DNA of 39,352 nt, from NCBI RefSeq assembly GCF_900112825.1, contig NZ_FONE01000033.1, forward strand, positions 1 through 39,352, written 5' to 3'. Each line of letters starts with the position of its first letter. Position 1 is the stretch's first letter. Below the pieces are notes generated by a model that did not search any database, was not told the DNA's origin, and worked only from the letters and a program-made list of their open reading frames with translations. The DNA comes from Nitrosomonas sp. Nm166. GTDB taxonomy: Bacteria > Pseudomonadota > Gammaproteobacteria > Burkholderiales > Nitrosomonadaceae. The position numbers and the translations under genes are program-made. Positions 1 to 9,185 of the stretch are shown in pieces.

Positions 1-50
1 ACCGCCTTGATCAGACGCTTCCTGAGATCATTCGATAAGGGTTTTGGCAT
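1..50 (-). CDS. IS630-type transposase, N-terminus only (runs off left edge)
   Basis: Reading the minus strand from position 50, an ATG opens MPKPLSNDLRKRLIKAV and the window ends. That opening is typical of the first ORF of IS630-family transposases, which continue into a helix-turn-helix DNA-binding domain. A textbook Shine-Dalgarno, GGAGGTGA, lies four bases upstream of the ATG (complement of about 54-61), which strongly supports this start. The opening residues are seen; the family call is from memory. Whether the rest of the gene is intact cannot be judged. The leader of this element overlaps the region where an apparent plus-strand ORF begins at 51, so that ORF start is an artefact of the IS630 end. 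Confidence 0.6.
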   Translation of the reverse strand, partial: MPKPLSNDLRKRLIKA

Positions 51-125
51 ATGTCACCTCCTCATAGCAAGATCATCAACTATATCTCATCCTTTGAGAA
101 TCCTTATCGACTCTATTTAAGTGCA

Positions 126-716
126 GAATGCTCTAGCCGCTTTGGGCGCTGCAGTGGGATCAGCTTCATTGATTCGACCAGGATCAGTGTATGTCACAAT
201 CGCCGCATCTGGTCACATCAAGTGACGGCAGCATTTGCTGCCTGGGGAAAGACGAGCGTGGATTGGTTTTATGGGTTCAAGTTGCACCTGGTCATCAATG
301 ACCAGGGGGAGTTACTGAGCGTGAAAATAACGGCAGGTAATGTCGATGATCGTGACCCGGTGCCAGAGCTGGCACGTTCCTTATTTGGGAAACTCCTTGG
401 TGATCGGGGATACATCTCTCAAACGCTCCTTGAGCAATTGTGGGAACAGGGCGTGCAGCTCGTCACCAGGGTGCGCAGGAACATGAAAAACAGGTTGTTG
501 CCGCTATTTGACAAACTCTTGTTGCGTAAACGCTCGATCATTGAGGCTGTCAACGATCAACTGAAAAACATCTCGCAAATTGAGCATTCTCGTCATCGTA
601 GCCCATTTAACTTCTTTGTTAATCTGGTAGCCGGGCTGGTAGCTTACACATTCCGCGAGAAGAAACCCTCCCTTAATATCAGATCCTTACAAGCTCTTCC
701 AGTCGTACTGATGTGA
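126..716 (+). pseudogene. IS982-family transposase, 5'-truncated
   Basis: This is a DDE transposase of the IS982 family lacking roughly its first third. Recognisable homology begins at SSRFGRCSGISFIDST (about 132 onward) and runs to the end, with family hallmarks VCHNRRI, WFYGFKLHLVIND, GDRGYIS, NMKN and LLRKRSIIEAVNDQLKN. Counting in the open frame that begins at 51, the catalytic triad would be D41 (DST), D118 (GDRGY) and E165 (IIE). Family members are usually near 290 residues; about 197 recognisable residues remain. The first 25 or so residues of the open frame do not look like IS982 and coincide with the leader of the neighbouring IS630-type element, so truncation by that insertion is the simplest reading. 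Probably not active alone. Confidence 0.8.
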
Positions 717-744
717 TCCTTATGTCGAACTCACGTTAGACGTT

Positions 745-771
745 AGCCTAGTAACCCCTTAGGCTTTTTTT
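745..771 (+). terminator. Possible hairpin terminator downstream of the IS982 remnant
   Basis: The inverted repeat AGCCTA (745-750) and TAGGCT (760-765) has a nine-base loop and is followed by a run of T. The stem is short, so this is a modest rho-independent terminator candidate for plus-strand transcription from the IS remnant. It could also be the end region of the insertion sequence. Confidence 0.35.
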
Positions 772-963
772 ATGCGTGCTGAGTTAGCGTTACAGGCTGA
801 GCCATTGATTGCGACTAAGGCTAAGGAAAGGCAAAGCTGCGGCCAAGGTGGCGTTTTGCTTTCGGCAAATTTGCCAGAAGCAAATACACCCATAGATACC
901 CGTGACGAACTATCCGCAATGTCTGGCGTATCAGCCAAGAACATATCCAAAGTAAACCATTAA
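772..963 (+). pseudogene. Remnant of a plasmid/phage-type protein (helix-turn-helix end)
   Basis: A 63-codon frame reads LALQAEPLIATKAKERQ near its start and ends PIDTRDELSAMSGVSAKNISKVNH. That ending resembles a motif common in small plasmid and phage proteins (a region rich in 'EPL.A.KAKE', then 'IDTR.E.A..AGVS..TISKV', a helix-turn-helix-like stretch). There is no convincing ribosome-binding site and the open frame begins directly after a T run, so this is more likely a leftover piece of a larger gene than a functional small gene. The family resemblance is from memory. It sits just beyond the 3' end of tRNA-Phe, where integrated elements are often found. Confidence 0.4.
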
Positions 964-1000
964 TGGTGACAAATTGGTGACATGAAGCCAAAAATTAAAA

Positions 1001-1030
1001 AGCGCCTAGAGATTTTTGTCTCTAGGCGCT
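1001..1030 (-). terminator. Strong rho-independent terminator of the tRNA pair
   Basis: A perfect 12-base-pair stem, AGCGCCTAGAGA (1001-1012) against TCTCTAGGCGCT (1019-1030), has a six-base loop. Read on the minus strand it is followed by TTTTTAATTTTT. It lies ten bases downstream of tRNA-Phe on the minus strand, so it should end the tRNA-Arg/tRNA-Phe transcript. Confidence 0.85.
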
Positions 1031-1039
1031 TGATTTATT

Positions 1040-1115
<76 letters not shown>

Positions 1116-1168
1116 ATTGCTAGACAATAAAATTCACTTATTGAAAGTAATAAGATTATTTAATGAAA

Positions 1169-1245
1169 TGGCGCGCCCGGCAGGATTCGAACCCACGACC
1201 CCTTGGTTCGTAGCCAAGTACTCTATCCAACTGAGCTACGGGCGC
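1169..1245 (-). tRNA. tRNA-Arg (anticodon ACG)
   Basis: The minus strand gives a 77-base cloverleaf. The acceptor stem is GCGCCCG/CGGGCGC with discriminator G and an encoded CCA. The D-arm holds AGCTCAGTTGGATAGAG. The anticodon loop CTACGAA gives anticodon ACG, which reads CGU (and CGC/CGA after A34 deamination). The T-arm holds GGGTTCGAATCC. It is the first gene of a two-tRNA unit with tRNA-Phe. Confidence 0.95.
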
Positions 1246-1252
1246 TAATTAC

Positions 1253-1282
1253 AGCCTATTTACTTCCAGCTTGTTTAGTCAA
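1253..1282 (-). promoter_or_regulatory. Candidate sigma70 promoter for the tRNA pair
   Basis: On the minus strand TTGACT (complement of 1277-1282) is an excellent -35 match. A TAGGCT hexamer (complement of 1253-1258) lies 18 bases further as a weak -10 element. Transcription would begin close to the 5' end of tRNA-Arg. The -10 is poor, so this is a candidate only. Confidence 0.4.
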
Positions 1283-1421
1283 CCGAGAGATTATATCAGA
1301 TTGAAGCAGCTACGGGGCTCGAACTTATGCTTTTATTACTTTATTCGGTGCTTTCAAATTGTAATCGGCTAAGGCGATTGTTTCGTTTAAATAATCACAA
1401 TTTCTTTTTGCGGAGCGATAA

Positions 1422-1764
1422 TCTACGGTAGAGTTGTTACAACAGATCGAGCAACAACATCCCGCCACTGCCCGTATTTACGTCATCTGCGATAATGCCC
1501 GTTATTATCGCTCACAGGTCGTCACTGAATACTTGTCAAATTCAAAAATCGAAATTGATCTTCCTGTCGCCCTATGCGCCCAATCTGAATCTGATTGAGC
1601 GCTACTGGCGATTCTTCAAAAAAGAAATTCTGTATGGCAAGTACTATGAAGCCTTTGCCTTGTTCAAGCGAGCCTGCGATGATTTTTTTGCTGCTTCAGA
1701 GCGTTATAAGGAAGCACTACGTTTCTTGTTGACCGATAATTTTCAGATTATCGATTGCGCTTGA
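1422..1764 (+). pseudogene. IS630-family transposase C-terminal fragment, frameshifted
   Basis: From about 1422 one frame reads VELLQQIEQQHPATARIYVICDNARYYRS and continues to about SNSKIE near 1553. The match then moves to another frame reading LIFLSPYAPNLNLIERYWR and on to the stop at 1764. These are the D-containing (VICDNARYY) and E-containing (PNLNLIERYWRFFKK) blocks of IS630/Tc1-type DDE transposases. The N-terminal half is absent and a frameshift separates the two blocks, so this is a dead remnant. It may or may not derive from the same IS type as the element at the left edge. Confidence 0.8.
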
Positions 1765-1837
1765 GTGCCGAAATTGGAAGTGCAGTGAGTATATCCGAAT
1801 GAATCAGTGTTTCCTTAATATTCCATGACAATTAATT

Positions 1838-2989
1838 TTATGTCTTAACAGAATAATCGCTCAGATTAGAGATCTTCTCATTAGACTGTGCTTGTAGAAG
1901 CGATTGTAATAATTGAGAAGTTTCATTAATGCTGTCATTAAGATTAAATTTCTTTATGACCCGATTTCGGGCGGCATTTCCCATAGAGATACGCATCGGT
2001 TCGTTCAAGATCAAAGTAATGATGTTATCGGCCATTTTATCAAGATCGCCAACATGATTAAGAAACCCTGTACATCCGACTTCGACAATATCAATGACTC
2101 CTCCCACATTGGTTGCTACGATGGGTAAACCGGACGACATCGCTTCTATGATTGCCAATGGCATTCCTTCTGTATAAGAGGTTGACACTACCAGATCAAG
2201 CGAGGAGTGAATGGCCGGCACATCGCTTTGTAAACCTAATAGATGAATATTCGCATTTAATTCTAGATTAGTTATTTCATTTTCCAGTTTTTTACGCATC
2301 GGTCCTTCACCTACCATTACAAAATGGCAATCGGGAATTCTTTTCAGAACATAATTAGCCACATTTATAAATACCTCTGGGCCTTTTTCCGGCGATAGCC
2401 TTCCAATATAGCCAATAAGTGGATGATGGGAAGGAACGTTAAGCTTGGAGTGGACATAATCGGTTTTGCCAGTGGGATGAAATATTTCTGTATCCACTCC
2501 ATTTGCAATAAAACTCAACTTGGCAGGAGCAATTCCCAAATTCAGCGCATAAAAATAAGCTGTTTTTGCTACTACATGAAGATGAGTATTCATCAATTTT
2601 TGGACTTCTAAATCACGTATACCAATATAACGGCTGTGTATGCTGGCTAATGCAGGGATATGGGTTAATTGACTCAGAATGCCTGCAAGTGTATGGGCAT
2701 TCGGAAGATGTGCATGGATGACATCGATATTTGCAATATGAATAATACCCATGCCTAACTGTATAGATTGCCAATCTGGATCTTCAGTAATAGGAGTGAT
2801 GTGCACAGAGCAGCCTATATTGCGCAATTGCGATGTCAAACTACTTTCGGATACACATAAGCACGTGATATTAAACTTTTCACGTGGCAGACGCTCCAGT
2901 AATCTCAGCACATATGTTTCCATACCGCCTACTATGGAAGCGCCAATAATCTCAAGTAAATTAATAGAAGACTTTCGTTTTTTATTCAT
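1838..2989 (-). CDS. GT4-type glycosyltransferase
   Basis: This 383-residue protein has the two-domain GT-B architecture of family 4 retaining glycosyltransferases, which move a sugar from a nucleotide-sugar donor to a lipid- or glycan-type acceptor at the cytoplasmic face. The N-terminal acceptor domain has the GGME motif (SIVGGMETYVLRLLERL). The C-terminal donor domain has IGYIGRLSPEKGPE, a GEGPMRKKL helix, and the EGMPLAIIEAMSSGLPIVAT motif (EX7E type). No signal peptide is seen. It is the last gene of a minus-strand operon and starts one base after the stop of the amidohydrolase gene, so the two are surely cotranscribed. The acceptor and sugar cannot be read from sequence. Confidence 0.85.
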   Translation of the reverse strand: MNKKRKSSINLLEIIGASIVGGMETYVLRLLERLPREKFNITCLCVSESSLTSQLRNIGCSVHITPITEDPDWQSIQLGMGIIHIANIDVIHAHLPNAHTLAGILSQLTHIPALASIHSRYIGIRDLEVQKLMNTHLHVVAKTAYFYALNLGIAPAKLSFIANGVDTEIFHPTGKTDYVHSKLNVPSHHPLIGYIGRLSPEKGPEVFINVANYVLKRIPDCHFVMVGEGPMRKKLENEITNLELNANIHLLGLQSDVPAIHSSLDLVVSTSYTEGMPLAIIEAMSSGLPIVATNVGGVIDIVEVGCTGFLNHVGDLDKMADNIITLILNEPMRISMGNAARNRVIKKFNLNDSINETSQLLQSLLQAQSNEKISNLSDYSVKT

Positions 2990-3793
2990 TTAATGAATGT
3001 TTAACCAGTTGGCTGCAGTTCCACCCATGATTTTTTCCTGATCATGCTTATCAATCTTTAATTGTTCCAATAAATCCAAAACCTCCCTAATTCGATTTTT
3101 AATTAAATATTCATCACATGGCAAAAAAACATCGCTACCGAATTGCAGTAATTCAGGTGTAAGTACAGAAATTGCTTTTTTGAGAACTTCAAGTCGATAA
3201 ATTGGAGGAGCTCCAAAAGAAATGTCGAAACGAAACTGACATTTATCAGGTGAAACTCCATTGATAAGATCAATCAGTCCCACAGCATTTGCCTCATCCG
3301 TCCAGGGCCATCCTAGATGAGCTAAGGTAACACGTAAGTCGGGATAGTCACGGATTGCCTCATAAAATGCAGGGCGACAAAAACGGCCTGATTTTCCATC
3401 AATAAAAATACCGCTGTGAAATAAAATGGGTATTTTTAAAATCGATGCAGCTTCATACACCCTGTGTGCGCAATCGTCATATGGATACCATCCGGTTGGA
3501 ACCATCTTAAGTCCTCGCAAACCCAGCTCATGAGCAAAATGTAAGTCTTCGGATGCTTGAGGCAGAGAGGGATTAATCACTGCAAAGCCAATTAATCGAT
3601 CAGTGTGATTGGCAATCAGATTCGCTAAATACTGATTGGCTGCTCGTAAGGAATCAGCTTTTTGTAATGAATAATTACCCGTCAAAAAGGGCGCTAATAA
3701 AATAGCTTTATCGACATCAGCGCCATCTAATGCAGTTAAAATATCATTTGCCTTTTCATTGCCTGTACAATGAATATGCGCGTCAATAATCAT
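2990..3793 (-). CDS. Amidohydrolase-family metal-dependent hydrolase
   Basis: This 267-residue TIM-barrel hydrolase of the amidohydrolase-2 type opens with MIIDAHIHCTG, giving the HxH metal ligands H6 and H8. H126 (LFHSG), H159 (LAHLGWPW) and the aspartate of QFGSDVF complete the usual ligand set. Length and motif order fit the family. Members act as decarboxylases, lactonases or hydrolases, and the substrate is unknown here. It lies between the sugar fusion gene (eight bases upstream) and a glycosyltransferase gene (no gap), which suggests a role with a sugar-derived or aromatic carboxylate intermediate. That role is an inference from context only. Confidence 0.75.
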   Translation of the reverse strand: MIIDAHIHCTGNEKANDILTALDGADVDKAILLAPFLTGNYSLQKADSLRAANQYLANLIANHTDRLIGFAVINPSLPQASEDLHFAHELGLRGLKMVPTGWYPYDDCAHRVYEAASILKIPILFHSGIFIDGKSGRFCRPAFYEAIRDYPDLRVTLAHLGWPWTDEANAVGLIDLINGVSPDKCQFRFDISFGAPPIYRLEVLKKAISVLTPELLQFGSDVFLPCDEYLIKNRIREVLDLLEQLKIDKHDQEKIMGGTAANWLNIH

Positions 3794-3801
3794 CGTTTGT
3801 A

Positions 3802-6800
3802 TTATTTAGCTTTAGTTTTAACTGATAGGCTTTTCCCTTCTTGCATTTTGATGGCATCTGCAGCTTTTTTTCCAGCTATAAAAGCATGGTCGGAGTTATA
3901 GTATTCCCACTCACTGTAGCGGCCAGCTAGGATAATACCCCGGTTAGAAAGCCAATCTCTGATGAGTTTTATGTTATTAGCTCTCTCGTGGTCATAGATC
4001 ACATATGCGTAAGGCATATCTACCAGATTCGCTGTTATCAAAGTATCTTCTGGTTTGAGCAAGCCTACTTTAATACAGTCGCTCATACATCGATCAATCA
4101 GTTCCTGTTTATCGCATGGAAGGGGATGGGATTGTGAGTAGGATATCTCACACGTCAACCCCAATCCTCCTGGCGGATTACAGTGAGGGCTCGCGTTTCC
4201 TTGCACAAAAATACGATGAAATATCGTATCCTCGGGATAATATATCCAATGTTTTTCCGTAATATTCTCACGTCCTACCCCTAGATTGACACAGCGTATT
4301 GAAACATAGCGCAAAGCGGCGGCGGCTTTTCTGATCTGAGGCGGTGCTTTATTACCCATACAACGGATTAATTCCGGCAATGGCATGGTGCTGATCATAT
4401 TTTTATATTCGATACGTCGTCCATCACTAAGCGTTATCCGGTAATCATCGGGTGAGATGGATTCGACAGCAGCATCCACTGCAACGGTGCCCTTGATATG
4501 AGGAAGAAAACCTGAAACGAGCGCTTGAAATCCCCCCCGCAAAGGATAACCGAAACGAGCATTAGGCCCCATGGGCTTAGCGACCGGCGCAAGTGCTCCT
4601 TCGATGATTTCTTCTAAATCCGGTAGAGGCACACGGCCACCCAACCATGAAGTTTCCATTTCCGTTAATGGGATTTTCCAGAGCTTAGTGTTGTAGGGAA
4701 TAGCAAAGTGCTTGGCGATACCTGCACCCCATATTCTGTAAATAAAATCTTCGAAGTTTTCTGAATTGTTTTTTCCGGATTTATCTTTTTGCAAGGATGA
4801 TTTATTTGAGAAAGATACAATGCCGTCAGCACAGCAGTCCTCGGACTCATTAGTTCCCTCACTGGAAGAGCAATTTCTTTTCGAAATGCCATAATGTGAT
4901 TCGAATGCGCCAATAATGCATTCTTTAATTACATCAGCCGGTAAGCCGTACAATGCACCCTGAAAAGGATAACGAGTATGGACACCTTTACTGAATATCC
5001 AGGCTTCTCGGTTTTGCCAATGTACATTATCACCTAACAAAATTTTATAAAGCTCCTGCACATAAGGATCATTTGAAAACATGATATGTCCGGCATAGTC
5101 AAAAACAAAACCCTTATCATGGATAGAGCGGCACCATCCTCCAACGGTTGGGTTCTTATCCAGCAGCAAGGTTTCTTTATCCAGATGATATGCGGCGCTA
5201 AGACCCGTGGGACCGGCACCAATGACAACATTTTTCCACGGCTCAATTTCAAATAGCTTAGTCACATTCTTGGGCTGCTTATCATTTTGAGCAGTTGAAG
5301 GTTTGGAATAATGTGATTCATTTTTTGCGGCTACTTCAGACTGGATTAATCCGAACATTTTTTCCGCTGTTTTATTCCACGAAGTTGTTAATAAAATTTC
5401 TTTCATTTTGGCAACTTTTTCCCTGAATTCGCCGCGTGGTTGAGTTAATGCAGTTTCACATGCAGTAATAAAGGCGGAAATAGAAGTTGCAATGGAAACT
5501 ACGTCGCCATAGAGTTCTGAGATATCACTAATTGCCGTACTAACAATGGGCAATTCCGCTGCCATATATTCCAACGTCTTGGTAGGGCTAATAAATCGGG
5601 TAGATTCATTAAGTGCAAAGGGTAATAAACAGACATCCCAGCCTGCTAAAAGATGAGGTAAAGCTTGATAAGGTTGTTGTCCTAAGTAATGAATATTTGG
5701 CCGACGCGGTAGAATAGCTGGGTCGATTTTGACTATCGGGCCCACCACGATAATCTGCCATTCAGGATGTGTTTCAGCCACCCAAGCAATGAGCTCTACA
5801 TCTATGCGTTCATCAATTACGCCATAATAGCCAAGCCGTGGAGTAGGTATGAGCTTATGCGCCGGATGCATATTATTACGATCACGGGCTTGCTCGAAAT
5901 GTACAGTATCTACACTGCTAGGAAAACAATATACTTTTGGATGACGCTCCTGTTTAGCTCGAAAAAGGCTTGGTCCTCCCGTGAAAACCAGATCGGCAGT
6001 ATTCAGTAAAGCGCTTTCTCTCTGAATCATCTGCTTAGGTGAATTCTTGAAAGCAGATAACTCATCCATACAGTCATATATCACCAACGCTGGATCTAAT
6101 TCTGCCAATAACGGTAATGCCATAGGCGTATAAAACCATGCGATAGGCGGCTCATCCATTGCTGGCTGAGTTATCAATTCTTTTAATAGCGCTCTTAAAG
6201 CGGGTAATTGCTCATCGTCAAAACCGGGTGCTGGATTTGATGTATAAGGTTTCTGCACAGTGACACCTGGGGCAGGATGTGAGCTTTCCCAGAAATTTCC
6301 GCGATCGGAGAAAACCGGTTCTTCTATAAAAATGATGTTGTAGTGCTCTGCCAATCGAGTCAAAAGATGTTGTGGCCGTTGATAAACAAATTCCCAGCGG
6401 AGATGAGAAAAGACAATTAGAGTAGTCATAGGAGGGCCTTTGAAGTGAGTGGAGCGGTTAGGATATTGATGTAGAAAAAAATTTCTGGTTAAGCGTTGGG
6501 CGTCTAGTAAACCGGTAGCATAAGTTTGTGAAAGGATGCGTTTATAGGGTTTTTCTTTCTCCTCTTCCTCGATATTTATTTCCCATAATCCGCTTTTATG
6601 CCATTTTGAGAGATCATCCCAGTCCGGTCGATCAATGATGGGATATAGGCAAACCCCAAGTAAATGAACATCTTGCTGCTGTGCCATCACAGCTTGTTGC
6701 GCTATTTCTTTTATCCATGCGCCTCTACCGCTTCCTACGTGACTGGTTTCTGCCAACAGTAAAGGACGTTGGTAACGCTGATAAACCTCTTTCAAAAGTT

Positions 6801-7626
6801 TATGCAATGGAAGACGTAAGGGGTGTCCTAAATGCCACCACAGTTGATCCCCATCTATTTCCCATTGATTGCTGTGGTAATAATTAACACCGATTAAGTC
6901 TAGAAAATGAGGGGCACCACCCAATTGAGGCTCCTTAATGCCGCACAACATGTCCCAAGCATCAAATTGCGATTGCCGTTTACCTAACGCGTGGTCGGTT
7001 AGAAAAGGCCGGTCAACTGGAGCAACAATATGTATGATTGGATCACAATGTAAGACTCGAGCAGTGGGGTCAACCTGCCAGATTGCTTCACAGCCTTTTA
7101 ACGCAGCGCGAACGAATTGATGCTTTAATTCGTCACCCGTGCGGTTTCCCATGCCGAGGCATGGGAAACAATTATGACTAATTGCCCAGCTTAAAAAGGA
7201 AATTTCATTGATGGGTGAATAAACAGCAGGGATATCCGAAAAGGATTTAAGATATTGGGTGGTACGTTCACAATAACGCGCAAAGCGATCAACGAATGCT
7301 GAGGAAAACACATCAATATCATTGGGCCAACCATAATGACAAAGTGTCCAGATAACCTGTAGACCTAACTCATTGGCAGCTCGTGCCCTTGATTCTATTA
7401 TGGAGAAATCAAAAAGATCATTTTTCTCAACTAAACGCCATCCAACGCTTTCTCGTACGGTTTTAATTCCAAATTCTCTTAATAATGAATAATCATCGCG
7501 CGCATAAAGGCTGTGTCGGGTCAATTCATTCATGGATAGTGAATAATTGTCGTTATTGACGTGATCTGCTCCCTCAAATCCCCCTTGCCAATAAGATTGA
7601 AATATTTTCTCTGAGCGACTAGCCAT
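3802..7626 (-). CDS. Trifunctional fusion: glycoside hydrolase, glycosyltransferase, UDP-galactopyranose-mutase-like flavoprotein
   Basis: The frame encodes 1274 residues with three modules. Residues 1-395 resemble clan GH-A enzymes of family 1 type, with SPINEIS (acid/base E141) and LLLAETS (nucleophile E293). Residues about 400-770 resemble a GT-B glycosyltransferase (FSHLRWEFVYQRPQHLLTRL at its start, TKTLEYMAAELPIVST near its end). Residues about 795-1274 form an FAD/NAD(P)-binding module with VVIGAGPTGLSAAYHL, GGWCRSI, GHIMFSNDPYV, RYPFQGALYGLP and YNTKLWKIPL, most like eukaryote-type UDP-galactopyranose mutases. A Ser/Asn-rich stretch near residues 908-945 interrupts it, and a hydrophilic linker lies near 765-790. 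M400 lacks a ribosome-binding site, so a real fusion is favoured over adjacent genes. Start: ATG 14 bases after the dehydrogenase stop, with AGGAA upstream. A galactofuranose-type glycoside pathway is an inference. Confidence 0.75.
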   Translation of the reverse strand: MASRSEKIFQSYWQGGFEGADHVNNDNYSLSMNELTRHSLYARDDYSLLREFGIKTVRESVGWRLVEKNDLFDFSIIESRARAANELGLQVIWTLCHYGWPNDIDVFSSAFVDRFARYCERTTQYLKSFSDIPAVYSPINEISFLSWAISHNCFPCLGMGNRTGDELKHQFVRAALKGCEAIWQVDPTARVLHCDPIIHIVAPVDRPFLTDHALGKRQSQFDAWDMLCGIKEPQLGGAPHFLDLIGVNYYHSNQWEIDGDQLWWHLGHPLRLPLHKLLKEVYQRYQRPLLLAETSHVGSGRGAWIKEIAQQAVMAQQQDVHLLGVCLYPIIDRPDWDDLSKWHKSGLWEINIEEEEKEKPYKRILSQTYATGLLDAQRLTRNFFLHQYPNRSTHFKGPPMTTLIVFSHLRWEFVYQRPQHLLTRLAEHYNIIFIEEPVFSDRGNFWESSHPAPGVTVQKPYTSNPAPGFDDEQLPALRALLKELITQPAMDEPPIAWFYTPMALPLLAELDPALVIYDCMDELSAFKNSPKQMIQRESALLNTADLVFTGGPSLFRAKQERHPKVYCFPSSVDTVHFEQARDRNNMHPAHKLIPTPRLGYYGVIDERIDVELIAWVAETHPEWQIIVVGPIVKIDPAILPRRPNIHYLGQQPYQALPHLLAGWDVCLLPFALNESTRFISPTKTLEYMAAELPIVSTAISDISELYGDVVSIATSISAFITACETALTQPRGEFREKVAKMKEILLTTSWNKTAEKMFGLIQSEVAAKNESHYSKPSTAQNDKQPKNVTKLFEIEPWKNVVIGAGPTGLSAAYHLDKETLLLDKNPTVGGWCRSIHDKGFVFDYAGHIMFSNDPYVQELYKILLGDNVHWQNREAWIFSKGVHTRYPFQGALYGLPADVIKECIIGAFESHYGISKRNCSSSEGTNESEDCCADGIVSFSNKSSLQKDKSGKNNSENFEDFIYRIWGAGIAKHFAIPYNTKLWKIPLTEMETSWLGGRVPLPDLEEIIEGALAPVAKPMGPNARFGYPLRGGFQALVSGFLPHIKGTVAVDAAVESISPDDYRITLSDGRRIEYKNMISTMPLPELIRCMGNKAPPQIRKAAAALRYVSIRCVNLGVGRENITEKHWIYYPEDTIFHRIFVQGNASPHCNPPGGLGLTCEISYSQSHPLPCDKQELIDRCMSDCIKVGLLKPEDTLITANLVDMPYAYVIYDHERANNIKLIRDWLSNRGIILAGRYSEWEYYNSDHAFIAGKKAADAIKMQEGKSLSVKTKAK

Positions 7627-7639
7627 ACATGAACGATTC

Positions 7640-8800
7640 CTATGGAAGAAGGACTACCTTGCGGCAATCTTCTTCTTTTTTATCAAAAATTTTGTAACCC
7701 GTTGCGGCTTCTGAAAGAGGAAGATGGTGGCTGATGATCTCGTTGGGGTGTAATTTTCCGGCTTCTATGTATCCCAGCAGTTCGGGTAAGAAGCGCTGCA
7801 CATGAGTTTGGCCCATTTTGAATGTCAATCCCTTTTCAAAGGCATCACCAAACAAGAATCCGTGTATAAAACCCGCATAAACGCCTGGTACGCTCACGGT
7901 GCCTCCCCGGCGTACGGCCGCAATACATTGGCGTAACGCTTGGCCGCTGCTTCCTTCAATTTTTAAATTGGTCATGACGGTTTCCAACGTGCTTCCCTTG
8001 GCTTCAAACCCCACCGCATCAATTACCGCATCAACACCTCTAAAGCTGGTGTTTTCAATAATGACCTCGGCAGGATCTACCTCATCAAAATTGATGGGAT
8101 AGACTTCATAGGTATTGCGCGCAAACTCGAGTCGATAAGGATGGTGATCAACCATGAAAATTTTTTCAGCTCCGCGTAAACGGGCGCAAGCGGCTGTCAT
8201 CAAGCCAACGGGACCAGCGCCGAAAATGGCAATGCTTGATCCCGGCCCAACGTCTGCGTTTACAATGGCTTGATATCCCGTCGGTAAAATATCGCTTAAG
8301 AACAGCACTTGTTCGTCGGCGAGTGTGTCCGGAATTTTAATGGGCCCCACGTTGGCTTTGGGTACGCGAACATATTCTGCTTGCCCACCTGGGATCCCTC
8401 CATAAAGATGACTAAACCCAAAAAGAGCAGCCATTGAGTGTATGCTTTTTTTATTTAAAATTGCTCCCCGATCGGGATTTGTGGTCTCGCATGCCGAAAA
8501 TAGTTGCTTTTCACAAAAAAAACACTGGCCACAAGCAATGACGAAGGGAACGACTACCCGATCTCCTTTTTTCAAATGGGTAACTTCAGGTCCTGCCTCA
8601 ATCACCCTTCCCATAAATTCATGACCAAAAATATCCCCGTCTTTGACTTCGGGAATTTTGCCCCGGTATAAATGCAAATCAGAGCCGCAAATGGCAGTGG
8701 CCGTAATTTTTAAGATGACATCATCCGGCTCCTGGAGTATCGGATCAGGTACTCTTTCCACACGGACATCATGACTTCCATGGTAGGTAAGCGCGAGCAT
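7640..8800 (-). CDS. Zinc-dependent alcohol dehydrogenase (MDR superfamily)
   Basis: This 386-residue medium-chain dehydrogenase resembles the formaldehyde-dehydrogenase-like branch. Catalytic zinc ligands C38 (AICGSD), H60 and E61 (GHEFMG) are present. The structural-zinc cysteines C90, C93, C96 and C104 lie in [15 protein letters not shown]. The nucleotide-binding loop is [12 protein letters not shown], followed by an acidic residue (MVDHH), which suggests NAD(H). It should oxidise an alcohol or a sugar hydroxyl in the cytoplasm. It is the first gene of the minus-strand operon with the sugar fusion, amidohydrolase and GT4 genes. The start is supported by AAGGAGAAATCATA directly upstream of ATG. 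The operon promoter was not clear in the AT-rich DNA upstream. Confidence 0.85.
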   Translation of the reverse strand: MLALTYHGSHDVRVERVPDPILQEPDDVILKITATAICGSDLHLYRGKIPEVKDGDIFGHEFMGRVIEAGPEVTHLKKGDRVVVPFVIACGQCFFCEKQLFSACETTNPDRGAILNKKSIHSMAALFGFSHLYGGIPGGQAEYVRVPKANVGPIKIPDTLADEQVLFLSDILPTGYQAIVNADVGPGSSIAIFGAGPVGLMTAACARLRGAEKIFMVDHHPYRLEFARNTYEVYPINFDEVDPAEVIIENTSFRGVDAVIDAVGFEAKGSTLETVMTNLKIEGSSGQALRQCIAAVRRGGTVSVPGVYAGFIHGFLFGDAFEKGLTFKMGQTHVQRFLPELLGYIEAGKLHPNEIISHHLPLSEAATGYKIFDKKEEDCRKVVLLP

Positions 8801-9074
8801 TATGATTTCTCCTTAACAAGAATTTCTTTGATTATTCAGAAACTCACAAGCTTGGTAGAAATTCTTTTTTTGCTAAATAAATGTAATCAGATCAAGGAAA
8901 CAAGTTGTTATTTCAATGAGAAATTTTCATTCTTGCTTTTCCTAAATTACATAGGGGTAGTAAATGTATGTGTACATTTGATTTTGAATGAGTGAGATGA
9001 TGCTTAATCTTGGCAGTGTAGTCAGTTAGATATCCCACATTTAGAAAATGTAAAAAACTTCTTAGGCAGTGTCA
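8801..9074. other. AT-rich intergenic DNA, no gene seen
   Basis: Between the dehydrogenase start and the IS5-type remnant no convincing gene was found. A 74-codon plus-strand frame here (8771-8995) overlaps the dehydrogenase start, has no recognisable motif and no ribosome-binding site, and is judged spurious. The stretch should contain the promoter of the minus-strand operon, but no strong hexamer pair stood out. Confidence 0.5.
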
Positions 9075-9180
9075 TTACAAGATATTAGCCCAGAGAGCGA
9101 TGCAACTGATTTGAATAGCTGCGATGAAGAGTGCTGAGGTTTTACATAGCGCGTACCTATGCCGCGCCTTCGTTCCACCT
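9075..9180 (-). pseudogene. IS5-family transposase C-terminal remnant
   Basis: Read on the minus strand, the stretch ending at a TAA at 9077-9075 gives TSALFIAAIQISCIALWANIL, preceded in a neighbouring frame by RRRGIGTRY. Together they match the usual C-terminal end of IS5-type transposases (an 'ATRY.K....F.A...I..I.LW' pattern). At least one frameshift is needed and the rest of the gene is missing, so this is a decayed fragment. The family assignment is from pattern memory. Confidence 0.55.
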
Positions 9181-9185
9181 ACGAC

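Noticed and set aside
51..125. N-terminal part of the open plus-strand frame joined to the IS982 remnant
   Set aside because: The ATG at 51 lies in the leader of the minus-strand IS630-type gene, has no ribosome-binding site, and the first 25 codons do not resemble IS982.
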